Made by a program: the position numbers and the translations under genes. 64,000 nucleotides of DNA from Algoriphagus boritolerans DSM 17298 = JCM 18970 (GTDB lineage: Bacteria; Bacteroidota; Bacteroidia; Cytophagales; Cyclobacteriaceae): contig NZ_FNVR01000010.1 of assembly GCF_900108085.1 (NCBI RefSeq), forward strand, positions 62,001 to 126,000, written 5' to 3'. Positions within the stretch are counted from its first letter, which is position 1, and each line of letters opens with the position of its first letter. The notes under the pieces are model-generated. The model was not told the origin of the DNA, did no database searches, and worked only from the letters and a program-made list of their open reading frames with translations. Shown one piece after another: positions 34,202 through 44,148 of this stretch.

Positions 34202-35647
34202 TTAATTAGATGTATTTTGATTAGTATTATGGTTCTTGGAAGCTATGCCTTTGCTACGTGCAATGTCAAACATTAGTTTTCGGGCGGCTTCCGGGTTGTT
34301 TTGAATTTTGCCCTCCAATATAGCTTCTTTTATCTCTTCCTTGATTTCCCCGATGATTTTTGAGGGCGAAAGACCAAAAGTTTCCATGATTTCTTCTCCG
34401 CTTAGCGGTGGTTGAAAATTGCGAACTTGATCTTTTTCTTCCACTTCCTTCATCTTTTCTTCGACTTTGTCAAAGTTTTCGAGATAGAGCCGTACTTTTT
34501 TATTGTTCTTGGACGTAATATCCGCACGGCACAACATCATCAGGTCCTCGATGTCATCCCCGGCGTCAAAAAGTAGCCTTCGCATCGCCGAATCGGTCAC
34601 TTCGTCTTTGACCAAAGCGATAGGCCTCAGGTGAAGGCGCACGAGCTTTTGCACATACTTCATCCGATCATCCATGGGAAGCTTCAGCCGTCTGAATATA
34701 TTCGGAGTCATTCGGGCACCTCTGTCCTCGTGACCGTGAAATGTCCAGCCAACCTTGGAATTAAAGCGCTTAGTCGCCGGCTTGGCAATGTCATGCATAA
34801 TCGCAGCCCATCGAAGCCACAGGTTATCCGTCATCTGACAGACATTGTCCAAAACCTGAAGGGTGTGGTAGAAGTTGTCCTTGTGGGACTTGTCATCCAC
34901 CGAATCTACCCCTTGCAATTCGACCATTTCGGGGAAAAACTCATGCAAAAGCTTCGATGCAAATAGTAATTTGAATCCATAAGATGGCTTGGGTACCGAC
35001 ACAATCTTATTCACTTCCTCAATAATCCGCTCTGCGGAAATGATCTGCAGCCGGGCTGCATTTTCGGAAAGGGCAAAAAAGGTATCCGCATCAATATCGA
35101 AATTCAGCTGCGAAGCAAAACGCACCGCCCGCATCATCCGCAGGGGATCGTCGGAAAAAGTAATTCCGGGCTCCAGCGGAGTTTTGATGATTTTCATCTT
35201 GATATCCCCCAATCCGTCAAATGGATCTATCAGATCCCCATAATCTTCCGGATTGAGTGAGATGGCCATGGCATTGATTGTGAAGTCCCGGCGCTCCAGA
35301 TCCTCCTGAAGCGTCCCGTCTTCCACGATTGGCTTTCGGGATTCCAGTCGATAGGACTCTTTCCTTGCGCCGACGAATTCCAGTTCCCAATCGTCAAGCT
35401 TAAGCATGGCTGTGCCAAAGTTCTTGAAAACCGAGAGCGGAACGTGCTGATCAAAGGACTTGGCTACTTCTTGAGCAAGACTGATTCCGCTTCCGACACA
35501 GGTAAAGTCAATGTCCTTGCTGGGTCGATTGAGGATCAGGTCTCTGACGTAGCCACCTACAACGTAGGCTTTGATGCCCAGTACAGCACTGGCCTTTGCG
35601 ACTTTTCCAAATAGTTCGAGCTCGTCTAGCTTGGTTTTGAAATTCAT
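34202..35647 (-). CDS. cca: CCA tRNA nucleotidyltransferase with HD domain
   Basis: Adds or repairs the 3'-CCA of tRNA. 481 residues: class II nucleotidyltransferase head with GGYVRD and DIDFTCVG (metal-binding acidic residues), the neck region, then an HD-type hydrolase domain ([27 protein letters not shown]). The HD domain is common in bacterial CCA enzymes and may remove 2',3'-cyclic phosphates. It overlaps the 157-aa gene upstream by four bases and precedes the TPR gene. Confidence 0.93.
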   Translation of the reverse strand: MNFKTKLDELELFGKVAKASAVLGIKAYVVGGYVRDLILNRPSKDIDFTCVGSGISLAQEVAKSFDQHVPLSVFKNFGTAMLKLDDWELEFVGARKESYRLESRKPIVEDGTLQEDLERRDFTINAMAISLNPEDYGDLIDPFDGLGDIKMKIIKTPLEPGITFSDDPLRMMRAVRFASQLNFDIDADTFFALSENAARLQIISAERIIEEVNKIVSVPKPSYGFKLLFASKLLHEFFPEMVELQGVDSVDDKSHKDNFYHTLQVLDNVCQMTDNLWLRWAAIMHDIAKPATKRFNSKVGWTFHGHEDRGARMTPNIFRRLKLPMDDRMKYVQKLVRLHLRPIALVKDEVTDSAMRRLLFDAGDDIEDLMMLCRADITSKNNKKVRLYLENFDKVEEKMKEVEEKDQVRNFQPPLSGEEIMETFGLSPSKIIGEIKEEIKEAILEGKIQNNPEAARKLMFDIARSKGIASKNHNTNQNTSN

Positions 35648-36117
35648 CGATTGACTATTTTGACGTCCCCTTCCGGACCCAGAAACATTTCCTTGGTGCT
35701 GGGACTCAAAAGCGGAAAATAAAGTTCGGTCTGAGTGTCTGCCTGATCGGTTAAATAACCAATTTTGGACAAAACAGGCTGTGAAATCTGGAAGAGCAAT
35801 TTATTCCAATTGGGTTCCCGGATTAAGGAAAACCTGATGTTTCCATCCTGAATCGGGGCATTTTTGATCACTTTGCTCACAGGGCTATGGTAGATGGTAG
35901 GTTTGGAGGCAAACTCCACCACATCAAGCGAGACCTCTGCAAATGGCTCGCATACCGTGCGGATCTGAAACATATCAAACAGAAGAAAAGTCCAGTCAAA
36001 TCCCATTTCAGGCTCCCAATTCTCCATTTTCAGGAGGGTGAGATTCTTTCCGTTTCCTTCCTGAATGGTCACCTGTCCGTTTTCACGGAATGTTTTGACA
36101 ATAACTTGCTGATCCAA
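35644..36117 (-). CDS. hypothetical protein, 157 aa, probable TTG start
   Basis: No signal, membrane segment or known motif. The protein is rich in beta-prone stretches ([20 protein letters not shown]) and is found directly upstream of cca with a 4-nt overlap, so co-transcription is certain. No ATG exists near the 5' end: the first in-frame ATG is codon 31, so I take the TTG at 36117. Function unknown; possibly linked to RNA metabolism by position only. Confidence 0.68.
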   Translation of the reverse strand: MDQQVIVKTFRENGQVTIQEGNGKNLTLLKMENWEPEMGFDWTFLLFDMFQIRTVCEPFAEVSLDVVEFASKPTIYHSPVSKVIKNAPIQDGNIRFSLIREPNWNKLLFQISQPVLSKIGYLTDQADTQTELYFPLLSPSTKEMFLGPEGDVKIVNR

Positions 36118-36480
36118 TGTTTCTATAATTTGACGTAAAAATAATCAGATTATTCGGCCTGAGTTGCTAAAATCTAAATCAGGGGAGAATCGATTGAATT
36201 TTTGGTGAATTTTCATTAGTCGTGTGCAGTGTGGCGCATTTCAGTGATTATACCTGATTCCTTGGCTTTTTCTTCCAAAATCGAGTAAGCAATTGACCAG
36301 ATTCCTTTCTGCCTGCCTATTTTTTTTAACTATGTTATTTTTGATGAAATTAATACTTTGAAGCAGAAAACTAAATTTAGAGACAGTGCAGACACTGATC
36401 TGATTCTAGACCTTCAAATCCATCGAGGCTTTCAGGACCTCAACCAGTTTAATCAACCCAAATAATCTGTCAAAAATCCC
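36118..36480. other. intergenic region with no recognised gene
   Basis: About 360 bases between the 157-aa gene (minus) and the rhaM remnant (plus). A short plus-strand frame just upstream of rhaM (reading FQDLNQFNQPK then stop) may be the tail of a further decayed gene, but it is too short to identify. Confidence 0.4.
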
Positions 36481-36824
36481 ATGCAAGGCTTTTGCTTCAC
36501 CCTCGGACTGTTCGACGATCCCGAATCCATCCGAGCCTATGAAGCCCATCAAGCCCAAGGGACAGCCTGACCTGAGATCACTCAGCAGAACATGGACTGT
36601 GTAAATTTTGAATATAGAGATCTTCCGAACGGGCAACCGGATGGCTGTGATTCTGGAGATGGATGATCACTTTACCTTAGAAAGAAAGGCGGAAATGGAT
36701 GCCTCCAACCCCAATACTGCAAAATGGGAAATAACTAATGTGGGGATTACCGCAGCCGATCCCTTGGGCCAAACCCGGAGAAAAATGGGTTTGGATGGAT
36801 CAGATCTTCAAGTCGTGGCGTTAA
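36481..36824 (+). pseudogene. rhaM: L-rhamnose mutarotase remnant
   Basis: Three pieces in three frames add up to the whole family profile. From ATG 36481: MQGFCFTLGLFDDPESIRAY, EAHQAQGTA, then TGA (36568-36570) where family members have Trp, then PEI. A +1 shift near 36606 gives IEIFRTGNRM, LERKAEMDASNP. A second +1 shift near 36737 gives MWGLPQPIPWAKPGEKWVWM and DQIFK up to TAA at 36822. Total about 114 codons, close to the normal 104-110 aa. No rhamnose gene lies near it. One stop and two frameshifts rule out function. Confidence 0.85.
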
Positions 36825-37145
36825 GAATATTCAAGCACCCAATGTCCAAAAGAACGGAAAGGTTTATTGGTTAACCTTTGAGGTCTTTCGAACCTTGGAG
36901 GTTTTTCCTTTTATTGCGAAGTAAAATAAGGAAATGAAAAAAATGCCTACAAAATACTCGAAAGCAAATCAACGATATCCTGGACAGATTTGATCCATGA
37001 AGTGGGGTAATAGGATAAGATGCAGTTTACAAAGGATTTTAAGGAGTTTTACAAACTCACTCGTTCGTTGATAAGGACATTTCTCCCAACCCAATTGACG
37101 ACCAAGGAAGCTTTTCCAGGCCTGAAAAAGGAATTGGCCCCATTT
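36825..37145. other. intergenic region with no recognised gene
   Basis: About 320 bases between the rhaM remnant and the 3' end of the serine hydrolase gene. An AACCT/AGGTT pair near 36870-36905 might be a weak terminator. Nothing else was recognised; it may contain further decayed sequence. Confidence 0.4.
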
Positions 37146-38423
37146 TCATTCCACCAGGGTAAACACCATTTGTCTAAACTTCCAACCGGTCTCGTCGCCG
37201 TTACCCGCACCGGAGGTTTGCTTGAAGATCAAGCCAATAATTTTCTCCTTCGGATCTGCAAAATATTGCGTATTGAAATAACCTCCCCAGTCAAAAGTCC
37301 CCAAGCTGCCGATGCCACCGAGCTGCACACCCTTTTGGTCTACGATCCCAAATGCCAGGCCGTAATCCTTGCCTCCCTCTCCCAATAAATCACCAACCTG
37401 ATTGGTCATGATGGTGGTGATGGTATGCGGGCTGAGGATCCGCTTCCCGTTGTAGATTCCACCATTGAGGTACATCTGAAGGAATTTCGCATAATCCCCT
37501 GTGGTACTTGACAAACCTGCGCCGCCCGAAAAGAAGGTTTTCGCGCCTGTTTTTGGATAGTCAGGATTATAAAAAGTCACAGGGTATCCAACCCATTGAT
37601 TGTCCTTTCGAGTGTGAACAGTCACCAATCTTGGCGCCTGATCATCGCTTAGGTAGAATCGGGTGTCATTCATCTCTAGTGGATCAAACAGCCGGGTTTT
37701 CAAAAACTGGTCAAAGGGCATTCCTGATACAATTTCAATCAGGTATCCCAACACATCCAATCCTTCACTGTAGGTGTATTTGGTGCCGGGTTCGAAATGA
37801 AGCGGAAGCTTAGCCAATCGCTTCACACTTTCCCCGATAGTGATATTCTCCGTGGTGAAGAGATCCGTCACACCGGCCTTTTGATAGATCATTTTTATGC
37901 GTTCATCTCCGTCGATGACGCCATAGCCCAGTCCGGAAGTATGTGTCAAAAGATGGCGTATCGTGATTTCCTTACTGCTTGGCCTGCTGGTAAACGTAGT
38001 ATCGGAATATCTAAAGGTATTCAGCACCTGAGGATTTTTAAACTCAGGAATAAACTTGGAAATCGGGTCGTCCAGTCTGAATTTCCCTTCTTCCCAGAGC
38101 ATCATGATAGCGGTGGAAGTGATGGCTTTGGTTTGAGAAGCAATTCGGAAAATGCTGTTTCTCTCCATGGCTATTCCCGATTCCACATCGGCCATACCTT
38201 TGGCAGAATGGTAAATAATTTTCCCGTCCTTTACCACCATGGCCACCAAGCCCGGCACTTGTCGGGATTGAATAGCCCCCTCAAGCATAGCATCGAGTTT
38301 GGCGACTCTTTCCTGGGAAATGCCCGAAACTGGAGCCTTTCCCGCTTCTACTAGAGTCTGTGCATAGGAAATCTGAATCGCTGCAAACAGCGTGAGAATT
38401 GAGCTGGAGATTTTTAGGTTCAT
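37146..38423 (-). CDS. exported serine hydrolase (beta-lactamase / penicillin-binding fold)
   Basis: 425 residues with a signal peptide (SSSILTLFAAIQISYAQ). The class C fold is marked by Ser in the SxxK motif (IASQTKAITS), the Tyr motif in KYTYSEGLDVLG, and the later GGAGLSSTTGDYAKFL. Such proteins are esterases or D-amino acid peptidases rather than true beta-lactamases; resistance cannot be claimed. Monocistronic, with a bidirectional-looking hairpin between it and the HtrA gene. Confidence 0.9.
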   Translation of the reverse strand: MNLKISSSILTLFAAIQISYAQTLVEAGKAPVSGISQERVAKLDAMLEGAIQSRQVPGLVAMVVKDGKIIYHSAKGMADVESGIAMERNSIFRIASQTKAITSTAIMMLWEEGKFRLDDPISKFIPEFKNPQVLNTFRYSDTTFTSRPSSKEITIRHLLTHTSGLGYGVIDGDERIKMIYQKAGVTDLFTTENITIGESVKRLAKLPLHFEPGTKYTYSEGLDVLGYLIEIVSGMPFDQFLKTRLFDPLEMNDTRFYLSDDQAPRLVTVHTRKDNQWVGYPVTFYNPDYPKTGAKTFFSGGAGLSSTTGDYAKFLQMYLNGGIYNGKRILSPHTITTIMTNQVGDLLGEGGKDYGLAFGIVDQKGVQLGGIGSLGTFDWGGYFNTQYFADPKEKIIGLIFKQTSGAGNGDETGWKFRQMVFTLVE

Positions 38424-38465
38424 GGTTTTTTGAATTAACAGATTTCAAAATAGAAAAAAGAGGGC

Positions 38466-38494
38466 AAAAAAAAACCGGCAAGTGCCGGCTTTTT
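38466..38494 (-). terminator. terminator between htrA and the serine hydrolase gene
   Basis: A GC-rich hairpin (CCGGC / GCCGG with a 4-nt loop) flanked by A9 on the left and T5 on the right, so it can terminate on both strands. On the minus strand it serves the HtrA gene, whose stop is 17 nt away. Confidence 0.8.
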
Positions 38495-38510
38495 ATAAGG
38501 TGGAGAAAAT

Positions 38511-40016
38511 TTAATTTGCTTCCACTTCAAAGTAATACTCAGTCCCATCCGGAAACAATCCCAAAACGACCAATTCTTCACCTTTGGAATTTTCCAGAAA
38601 ATCGACCATCTCCTGGGCAGTAGTGATTCGGTTTCTACCACTGTCAGAGATCACAGACGTAATGATAAATCCGTTTCTGGCTCCTGCTTTTCTCCAGTTT
38701 TCGTTGGCATTGCTCTTGATCACTGCCCCTCCTGGTATCTCAAGATTTGATTTCAACTCTTCTCTCACATCCTCAAACTGCAGGCCTTCGAAAGTGTAGG
38801 TTTTTGGAATTTCCCGCTTCACAATTTCTGTATCACCGGAGAAATTCTTGAGCGTAGCGGAAGTTTTTGAGGTTTTGCCGTCGCGGATATATTCCACGTC
38901 AACTTTGTCGCCCGGACGTTTCCTCGCTACCAATTCCTGAAGATTGGCCACATTGTTGACCTTCTTGCCATCGATACCAATGATGATATCTCCTTTTTTG
39001 AGTCCGGCTTCTTCTCCCGCGGAATTCTCATTGACCTCACCTACATAGACACCTTGCTCTACTGGGAATTTGATATCCAGCGCATCCTCCAGATCGGGGC
39101 TGACATCCTGAATTCTGACACCTAAAAGTCCTCTTTGCACTGCTCCATATTTCATCAGGTCATCCATGACTTTCTTCACCAAGTTACTTGGCACTGCAAA
39201 TGAATAACCGGTGAAAGTTCCCGTACTGGTAGCTATGGCTGTATTGACACCAATCAGCTCCCCAGCCAAGTTGACCAAAGCCCCTCCGGAATTTCCAGGA
39301 TTGACGACCGCATCAGTCTGAAGGAAAGACTCGATCTGTAGGTTGTTTTCCACCCCTCTCAGGATTCCTATATTTCTGGCTTTCGCGGAAATAATACCCG
39401 CAGTGACGGTTGAGTTCAGATTGAATGGATTACCAACTGCCAGCACCCACTCGCCGATTTTGGTATTGTCCGAATCGCCAAATCTCACGAAAGGGAGATT
39501 GGTAGCCTCTATCTTCAATAAAGCCAGATCAGTAGTCGGGTCAGTACCAATGACTGTGGCTTCATAGCGCTTGTTGTTATCCAGGGAAATATCGATTTTG
39601 GTAGCTCCATCTACCACGTGATTGTTGGTCACAATGTATCCGTCAGCAGAAATAATCACACCTGACCCCGAACTCACAGGCATCTGTCCTCCCAGGTTGG
39701 GTCCGCCTTCACCCCGCGGGTCTGGAAATCCAAAAAACTCCTGAATGGGATCACGCTGTGCCCGGGGTGTAAATGCCACCTGACTATTGACATGTACAAC
39801 AGCGGGGGTGACTAGCTGAGCTGAGGCTACAAAGTTGATTCCGTCAGGGATCTTAAAATCCTCCCCCGACAAGAGATTGACAAAAGAAGCTTGCTGCTTT
39901 TCGTCAAAGGTCCCTGCATTTTGTGGTTTGATCAGGAAACTCACTCCTGCCAACGCGACCACTCCTCCGATCAGCGCTGCGAGAAGCATGCCCAAGAAGA
40001 ATTGTTTTTTGCTCAT
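38511..40016 (-). CDS. Do/DegP-type periplasmic serine protease, two PDZ domains
   Basis: 501 residues. An N-terminal membrane anchor (FFLGMLLAALIGGVVALAG) is followed by a trypsin-like domain with His (VTNNHVVD), Asp (TDLALLKI) and Ser (NPGNSGGALV), then two PDZ domains, the first with AGLKKGDIIIGIDG. HtrA proteins degrade or refold damaged envelope proteins. A second HtrA is encoded at 57513; the two share the core but differ in the linker. It is followed by a terminator at 38494. Confidence 0.94.
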   Translation of the reverse strand: MSKKQFFLGMLLAALIGGVVALAGVSFLIKPQNAGTFDEKQQASFVNLLSGEDFKIPDGINFVASAQLVTPAVVHVNSQVAFTPRAQRDPIQEFFGFPDPRGEGGPNLGGQMPVSSGSGVIISADGYIVTNNHVVDGATKIDISLDNNKRYEATVIGTDPTTDLALLKIEATNLPFVRFGDSDNTKIGEWVLAVGNPFNLNSTVTAGIISAKARNIGILRGVENNLQIESFLQTDAVVNPGNSGGALVNLAGELIGVNTAIATSTGTFTGYSFAVPSNLVKKVMDDLMKYGAVQRGLLGVRIQDVSPDLEDALDIKFPVEQGVYVGEVNENSAGEEAGLKKGDIIIGIDGKKVNNVANLQELVARKRPGDKVDVEYIRDGKTSKTSATLKNFSGDTEIVKREIPKTYTFEGLQFEDVREELKSNLEIPGGAVIKSNANENWRKAGARNGFIITSVISDSGRNRITTAQEMVDFLENSKGEELVVLGLFPDGTEYYFEVEAN

Positions 40017-40152
40017 AATTTTATGATTTACTATTTCTGTTACGAATTTTCAATTTAAGACTCAATTTGGAAGGGATTCGATTGGTCTTCTTGTCCAAAT
40101 TAACATGTTTTAACCGCTTTACCTACCTGCACTCTCTTATAACCGAAATTGA

Positions 40153-40174
40153 AAGAGTGGGTTGCCCCACTCTT
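40153..40174. terminator. hairpin behind hsp20
   Basis: AAGAGTGGG pairs with CCCACTCTT over a 4-nt loop, 4 nt after the Hsp20 stop. No T run of the usual length follows on the minus strand, so it may be a stabilising hairpin rather than a true terminator. Confidence 0.5.
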
Positions 40175-40177
40175 CAT

Positions 40178-40606
40178 TTATTTCACCTCAATGGTCGCCT
40201 TATTTACCTTCTTCTCCTTTTTGGGAAGCAGAAGTTTGAGAAATCCATCTTCATAGCTGGCTTCCACCTGATCTTCTATGACATCCTCAGGAAGGAAGAA
40301 TGATCTGCGAAAAGAGCCATACTGTGTCTCGATGGTGTGGAAATTTTTTCCTTCTTTCTTTTCTTCCAATTTTCGTTCACCGGATATGGTCAATTTTCCG
40401 TCGACCAAATCAATTTTGAAATCAGATTTTTTCATCCCTGGCACAGACACATGGATTTCATAGGATTTTTCATCCTCTGCAATGTCCACCGCAGGACTGA
40501 ATTGCTTCATTGAAGCATTTACAGAATCGTTGAAAAATCGGTCAAGCATTCCGCTGAAGGTATTTGGCAGCGTGGGGTCGAGTTGGTTGTATCTTACTAG
40601 TTTCAT
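40178..40606 (-). CDS. Hsp20/alpha-crystallin small heat-shock protein
   Basis: 142 residues with the alpha-crystallin domain (about residues 37-135): AVDIAEDEKSYEIHVSVPGM, KKSDFKIDLVDGKLTISGER, FRRSFFLPEDV and the C-terminal KKATIEV-like end. It binds unfolding proteins as oligomers and holds them for refolding. Encoded next to the HtrA protease in the same direction but 161 nt apart, probably as a separate unit. Confidence 0.95.
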   Translation of the reverse strand: MKLVRYNQLDPTLPNTFSGMLDRFFNDSVNASMKQFSPAVDIAEDEKSYEIHVSVPGMKKSDFKIDLVDGKLTISGERKLEEKKEGKNFHTIETQYGSFRRSFFLPEDVIEDQVEASYEDGFLKLLLPKKEKKVNKATIEVK

Positions 40607-40826
40607 TTTTAGTTGTGGTTTAAATGATTACCAACCACCTGCTCTAAATTTCATTCCATCCCTGTTTTTCGGCCTTTTTGTCTTAATAAATCAAAAAAAT
40701 ATACACTTTTCAGTCAAAATGACTTATTGTTTTTCCTTTTTGGGAAAAAATGACAAGGATCATCAGCTCCATATCCACGCGTGTTCAGGATTAAATGTCT
40801 ATTTTTAAATGAAGAAAACCACTCGG

Positions 40827-43358
40827 ATGAAAAAACTCTTTCTGTTTACTTACACTTTGTTCATTTTTTTGCAAAGTTCAGCTTTTGGGCAAAATTCCGA
40901 CTCGGGGCAGTCGATTGACAGTCTCCTTTCTTTTTCAAAGGATAGCCTGATCGTTTTGGACCCATCGCAGCGCAAGTCGGTAACCGACACCATTTACATT
41001 ACCCCAACGCTTGAGGAACTGATCAGTAAAGGCAGAAAATACACGTTTCTGGCCAATGAAATAATTCTTGAACTGCAGCAACCCCTGGATACTGCGCTAT
41101 TCAACAGCGAAATCCCCCTCATGATTGAAACCCTGGAGTCCCTGAGAGAGAGGACAAGTACTCCAAATACAAAATTTAATTTCAGGTACGTCAATGCACT
41201 CATCCGGATTTTGGAATCTACGGAAGAAAAAAACAACGCACTTGATAAAATCATCCTGGAAAGGCTGCATCAGCTCCAAGTTTATGACAGTATGCTCATG
41301 AGCATTAAAAAGGACGATCTATTCAAATATAGAATTCGGGACACGCTGCTGCTTCCCATGTACACCGGGGAAATAGAAAAGCTAAAGTTGAATGTCTATT
41401 CCATAGACAGCACGATCTACAGACAGGAGCTTCAGGCTGCCAGGTACCAATCACTCCTAAGTAGCATTTCGATGGGCTTATCGGAACTCAAGCGCTATGT
41501 CGAAACCAACAAGACAATTCTCGAAAAGAATCTATTCAAAAAGGAAATCAATTTCATCTGGGAGAGTTATTCCATCCCCTCTCCCAAGTCTATTTTAGAG
41601 ATCACATTTGACTCATTACGACTGAATTTCATCTTTCTCAAAAATCAACTCAGCCAAAACCCGCTTTCCGCCATTATCGCGCTCATTCTCCTGGCAGTTG
41701 CGAGTTATCTGGTAAGAAAAATCATCCTAAGTATCGAGCGGGACAAGGAGTATGGGAAAATCATCCTCGGGAGAATCAAGTATTTGGACAAGAGACCCAT
41801 TGCATCCACCATGGTGGCCTTGCTTCCTTTGGTATTTTTCCTCTTTGACACTACCTCCATTACCCTGCTTACTTTCTTCATTTATCTACAGGTTCTTTTT
41901 TCATCCATTCTGATCTACAGGACATTTCCGCGGCACACCTTCATCCGCTGGATAGTTTTGGTGGCCATTTTCCTGTTTTTCACCATTAGCAACCTGTATT
42001 GGGAGATTGCCTATCAGGAACGCATGTATTTTGAGATTGGATGTATCATCTTTATCTCCATCCTATGGAATATGCCCAAGAATTTCAAATCTGAGGATGA
42101 AAAGGAGGTCAATTTTTTGAAAACGCTGCGAATGGTCACCATGATTCTCCTGTCACTTGGGATTCTAGCCAACATCTTCGGAAGATTCAGCCTTGCAAAA
42201 ATGCTCAGTGTAGCAGGCGCCGTGGGGTTTGTCCATGCGATTTCGCTCTATCTGTTTACCAAAGTGGTCATGGAAATCATCTACGTGGTATTAGAGAACA
42301 AAAAAGACTCGGAGTCTTTCACTTCCTACCTGGATTTTAAAAGTATCCAAGACCGAATCAGAGGATTCTTCCTATTTCTCGCCGCCTCGTTTTGGATCAT
42401 CATAATGCTGGCCAATCTCGCCCTGAGCGACCATGTCTACCACGAGGTGATGGAATTTCTGATGAAAGAGCGATTCCTAGGCGAGACGAGTTTCACATTC
42501 AAGAGTGTCCTGCTTTTCAGCGCCTTGGTCTATGTCGCCTACCTCCTGTCAAACAACATTGCGTATTTTGCAACGATCAAGGATCAACAGCAACCTTCCA
42601 CCCGGACCAAACGGCTGGGAAGCTCCATCCTGCTGATCCGTCTGGCCGTGTTTATATTTGGCTTTTTCATAGCTGCCACAGCTGCAAATATCCCGCTGAA
42701 CAACATCACCATCGTACTCGGAGCGCTCTCTGTGGGCATCGGTTTTGGCTTGCAGACAATCATAAACAATTTGGTTTCCGGGATTATCTTAGCTTTTGAG
42801 CGTCCTATTCAGATCGGAGATGATATCGAAGTGGGAGAAATGACGGGAAAAGTCAAGGAAGTAGGAATCCGGGCAAGCAAGATCCAAGGATATGACGGGG
42901 CTGAAATCATCGTTCCCAACGGGGATTTGCTTTCTCAGCACCTGATCAACTGGACACTTTCGGATAAGATGCGAAGAGTGGAACTGGTCATAGGAGTAGG
43001 TTATTCCTCAGATATGGAGCTGGTCAAAACACTTATAGAAGAGGCATTGACCCTGGAAAAAATCTCCAAGGTACCGGCACCGAAAGTTCTAATGCAAACT
43101 TTTGGAGATAACGCAGTTGATTTCCGAGTGCTTTTCTGGGTGGATGACATGGATATCTGGCTGGACATGAGGCATCAAGTCATGACTGCTATCTTTACCA
43201 CCTTTCAGAAAAACAACATCGAAATTCCGTTTCCGAAGCGGGATGTTTACCTTAAAAATCAACCGGAGATCAGGATTTCTCAAAAGACTGAGTCCATCCA
43301 ACAAAATGAAGAAAACAAAAATCCCCCGAATCGTGATTCAGGGGATAATTTACACTAA
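40827..43358 (+). CDS. large MscS-family mechanosensitive channel protein (about 843 aa)
   Basis: An N-terminal signal peptide (MKKLFLFTYTLFIFLQSSAFGQ) is followed by a periplasmic helical domain of about 260 residues, about eight membrane helices and a C-terminal MscS core: GIGFGLQTIINNLVSGIILAFE, IGDDIEVGEMTGKV, VPNGDLLSQHLINW. This is the KefA/MscK- or YbdG-like layout, much larger than the gene at 10837. I chose the second ATG (40827) because the signal begins there; 40809 is possible. Its last codons form a hairpin that doubles as the terminator of the csp gene. Confidence 0.92.
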   Translation: MKKLFLFTYTLFIFLQSSAFGQNSDSGQSIDSLLSFSKDSLIVLDPSQRKSVTDTIYITPTLEELISKGRKYTFLANEIILELQQPLDTALFNSEIPLMIETLESLRERTSTPNTKFNFRYVNALIRILESTEEKNNALDKIILERLHQLQVYDSMLMSIKKDDLFKYRIRDTLLLPMYTGEIEKLKLNVYSIDSTIYRQELQAARYQSLLSSISMGLSELKRYVETNKTILEKNLFKKEINFIWESYSIPSPKSILEITFDSLRLNFIFLKNQLSQNPLSAIIALILLAVASYLVRKIILSIERDKEYGKIILGRIKYLDKRPIASTMVALLPLVFFLFDTTSITLLTFFIYLQVLFSSILIYRTFPRHTFIRWIVLVAIFLFFTISNLYWEIAYQERMYFEIGCIIFISILWNMPKNFKSEDEKEVNFLKTLRMVTMILLSLGILANIFGRFSLAKMLSVAGAVGFVHAISLYLFTKVVMEIIYVVLENKKDSESFTSYLDFKSIQDRIRGFFLFLAASFWIIIMLANLALSDHVYHEVMEFLMKERFLGETSFTFKSVLLFSALVYVAYLLSNNIAYFATIKDQQQPSTRTKRLGSSILLIRLAVFIFGFFIAATAANIPLNNITIVLGALSVGIGFGLQTIINNLVSGIILAFERPIQIGDDIEVGEMTGKVKEVGIRASKIQGYDGAEIIVPNGDLLSQHLINWTLSDKMRRVELVIGVGYSSDMELVKTLIEEALTLEKISKVPAPKVLMQTFGDNAVDFRVLFWVDDMDIWLDMRHQVMTAIFTTFQKNNIEIPFPKRDVYLKNQPEIRISQKTESIQQNEENKNPPNRDSGDNLH
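43312..43346 (-). terminator. terminator of csp, inside the MscS reading frame
   Basis: ATCCCC.GAATC pairs with GATTC.GGGGAT (43321-43346). On the minus strand the stem is followed by TTTTTGTTTT. It sits 31 nt downstream of the csp stop and within the last 50 coding bases of the opposite-strand channel gene. Confidence 0.75.
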
Positions 43359-43376
43359 TACATTCTTTTGAATTTC

Positions 43377-43568
43377 TTAGGCCTTTTTGACGTTGATGGC
43401 GTTTGGTCCTTTTTTACCCTCTTTGATGTCGAAAGTGACTTTGTCGTTTTGCTCGACTTTGTCCACTAACCCGGTGGCGTGAACGAACACGTCTCCCTGA
43501 GTTTCGTCATCAACGATAAATCCGAAACCTTTGGCTTCATTGTAAAATTTTACTGTTCCGGTAAACAT
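43377..43568 (-). CDS. cold-shock domain protein
   Basis: A 63-residue CspA-type OB-fold protein. RNP1 is KGFGFI and RNP2 is VFVHA, both intact. These proteins bind single-stranded RNA and melt secondary structure, in many cases as growth-phase or cold factors. The long 5' leader between 43568 and the next gene (on the other strand at 43657) is short, about 88 nt, and AT-rich. Confidence 0.95.
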   Translation of the reverse strand: MFTGTVKFYNEAKGFGFIVDDETQGDVFVHATGLVDKVEQNDKVTFDIKEGKKGPNAINVKKA

Positions 43569-43656
43569 AATGAATTGTTATAAATTGTAACTGAAAGTGT
43601 TTTAAAAGTAAATATTAGATCGAAAAAAACAAAATAATCGTTTATTGGTTGGTGAA

Positions 43657-44148
43657 ATGAAAAAAATTATTTTGGTAAGGCATGCAAAATCATCCTGGGA
43701 CAATCCTTTCCTGAATGATCACGACCGACCTCTCGCAGCCCGGGGAATTGAAGATGCCCCAAAAATGGCCGAGCGTCTCAAAAAAAGAGGGATTAAGCCC
43801 AGTCTTTTCCTTAGCTCCACAGCGCTGCGCGCTGCTGAAACAGCTAAAATCACAGCCGAAATTCTCGATTACCCCAAAGATGAAATCCGGTGGGAAAAAG
43901 AACTTTTTCTTGCTTCTCCCAATCAAATTCTCAAGCTCCTTCGAATGCAAAAAGACTCGGTGGACACTATTTTGATTTTTGGTCACAATCCGGGTCTGAA
44001 TGACCTGATATCCCATCTAGGCGGAACCTTGGACAATTTACCTACAAGCGGACAGTTTGGATTTAAAGTCAAATCAGAACACTGGGCAGAGCTCAAACCG
44101 GAAACCGCCGAACCTTGGTTTATTGATTATCCTAAGAAAAAAAGTTAA
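43657..44148 (+). CDS. sixA: SixA-type histidine phosphatase
   Basis: 163 residues of the phosphoglycerate-mutase-like histidine phosphatase superfamily. The catalytic motif LVRHAKSSWDN puts the phosphorylated His at position 9, and FGHNPGLND provides the second His. SixA removes phosphate from histidine in phosphorelay or PTS proteins. The ATG at 43657 gives the standard MKKIILVRHAK start; a TTG four codons earlier is less likely. It overlaps the SDR stop region by four bases at 44145-44148. Confidence 0.88.
   Translation: MKKIILVRHAKSSWDNPFLNDHDRPLAARGIEDAPKMAERLKKRGIKPSLFLSSTALRAAETAKITAEILDYPKDEIRWEKELFLASPNQILKLLRMQKDSVDTILIFGHNPGLNDLISHLGGTLDNLPTSGQFGFKVKSEHWAELKPETAEPWFIDYPKKKS

Noticed and set aside
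36608..36874. 88-aa ORF as an independent gene
   Set aside because: Its N-terminal half is the middle of the rhaM pseudogene and its C-terminal half is the out-of-frame end of it.
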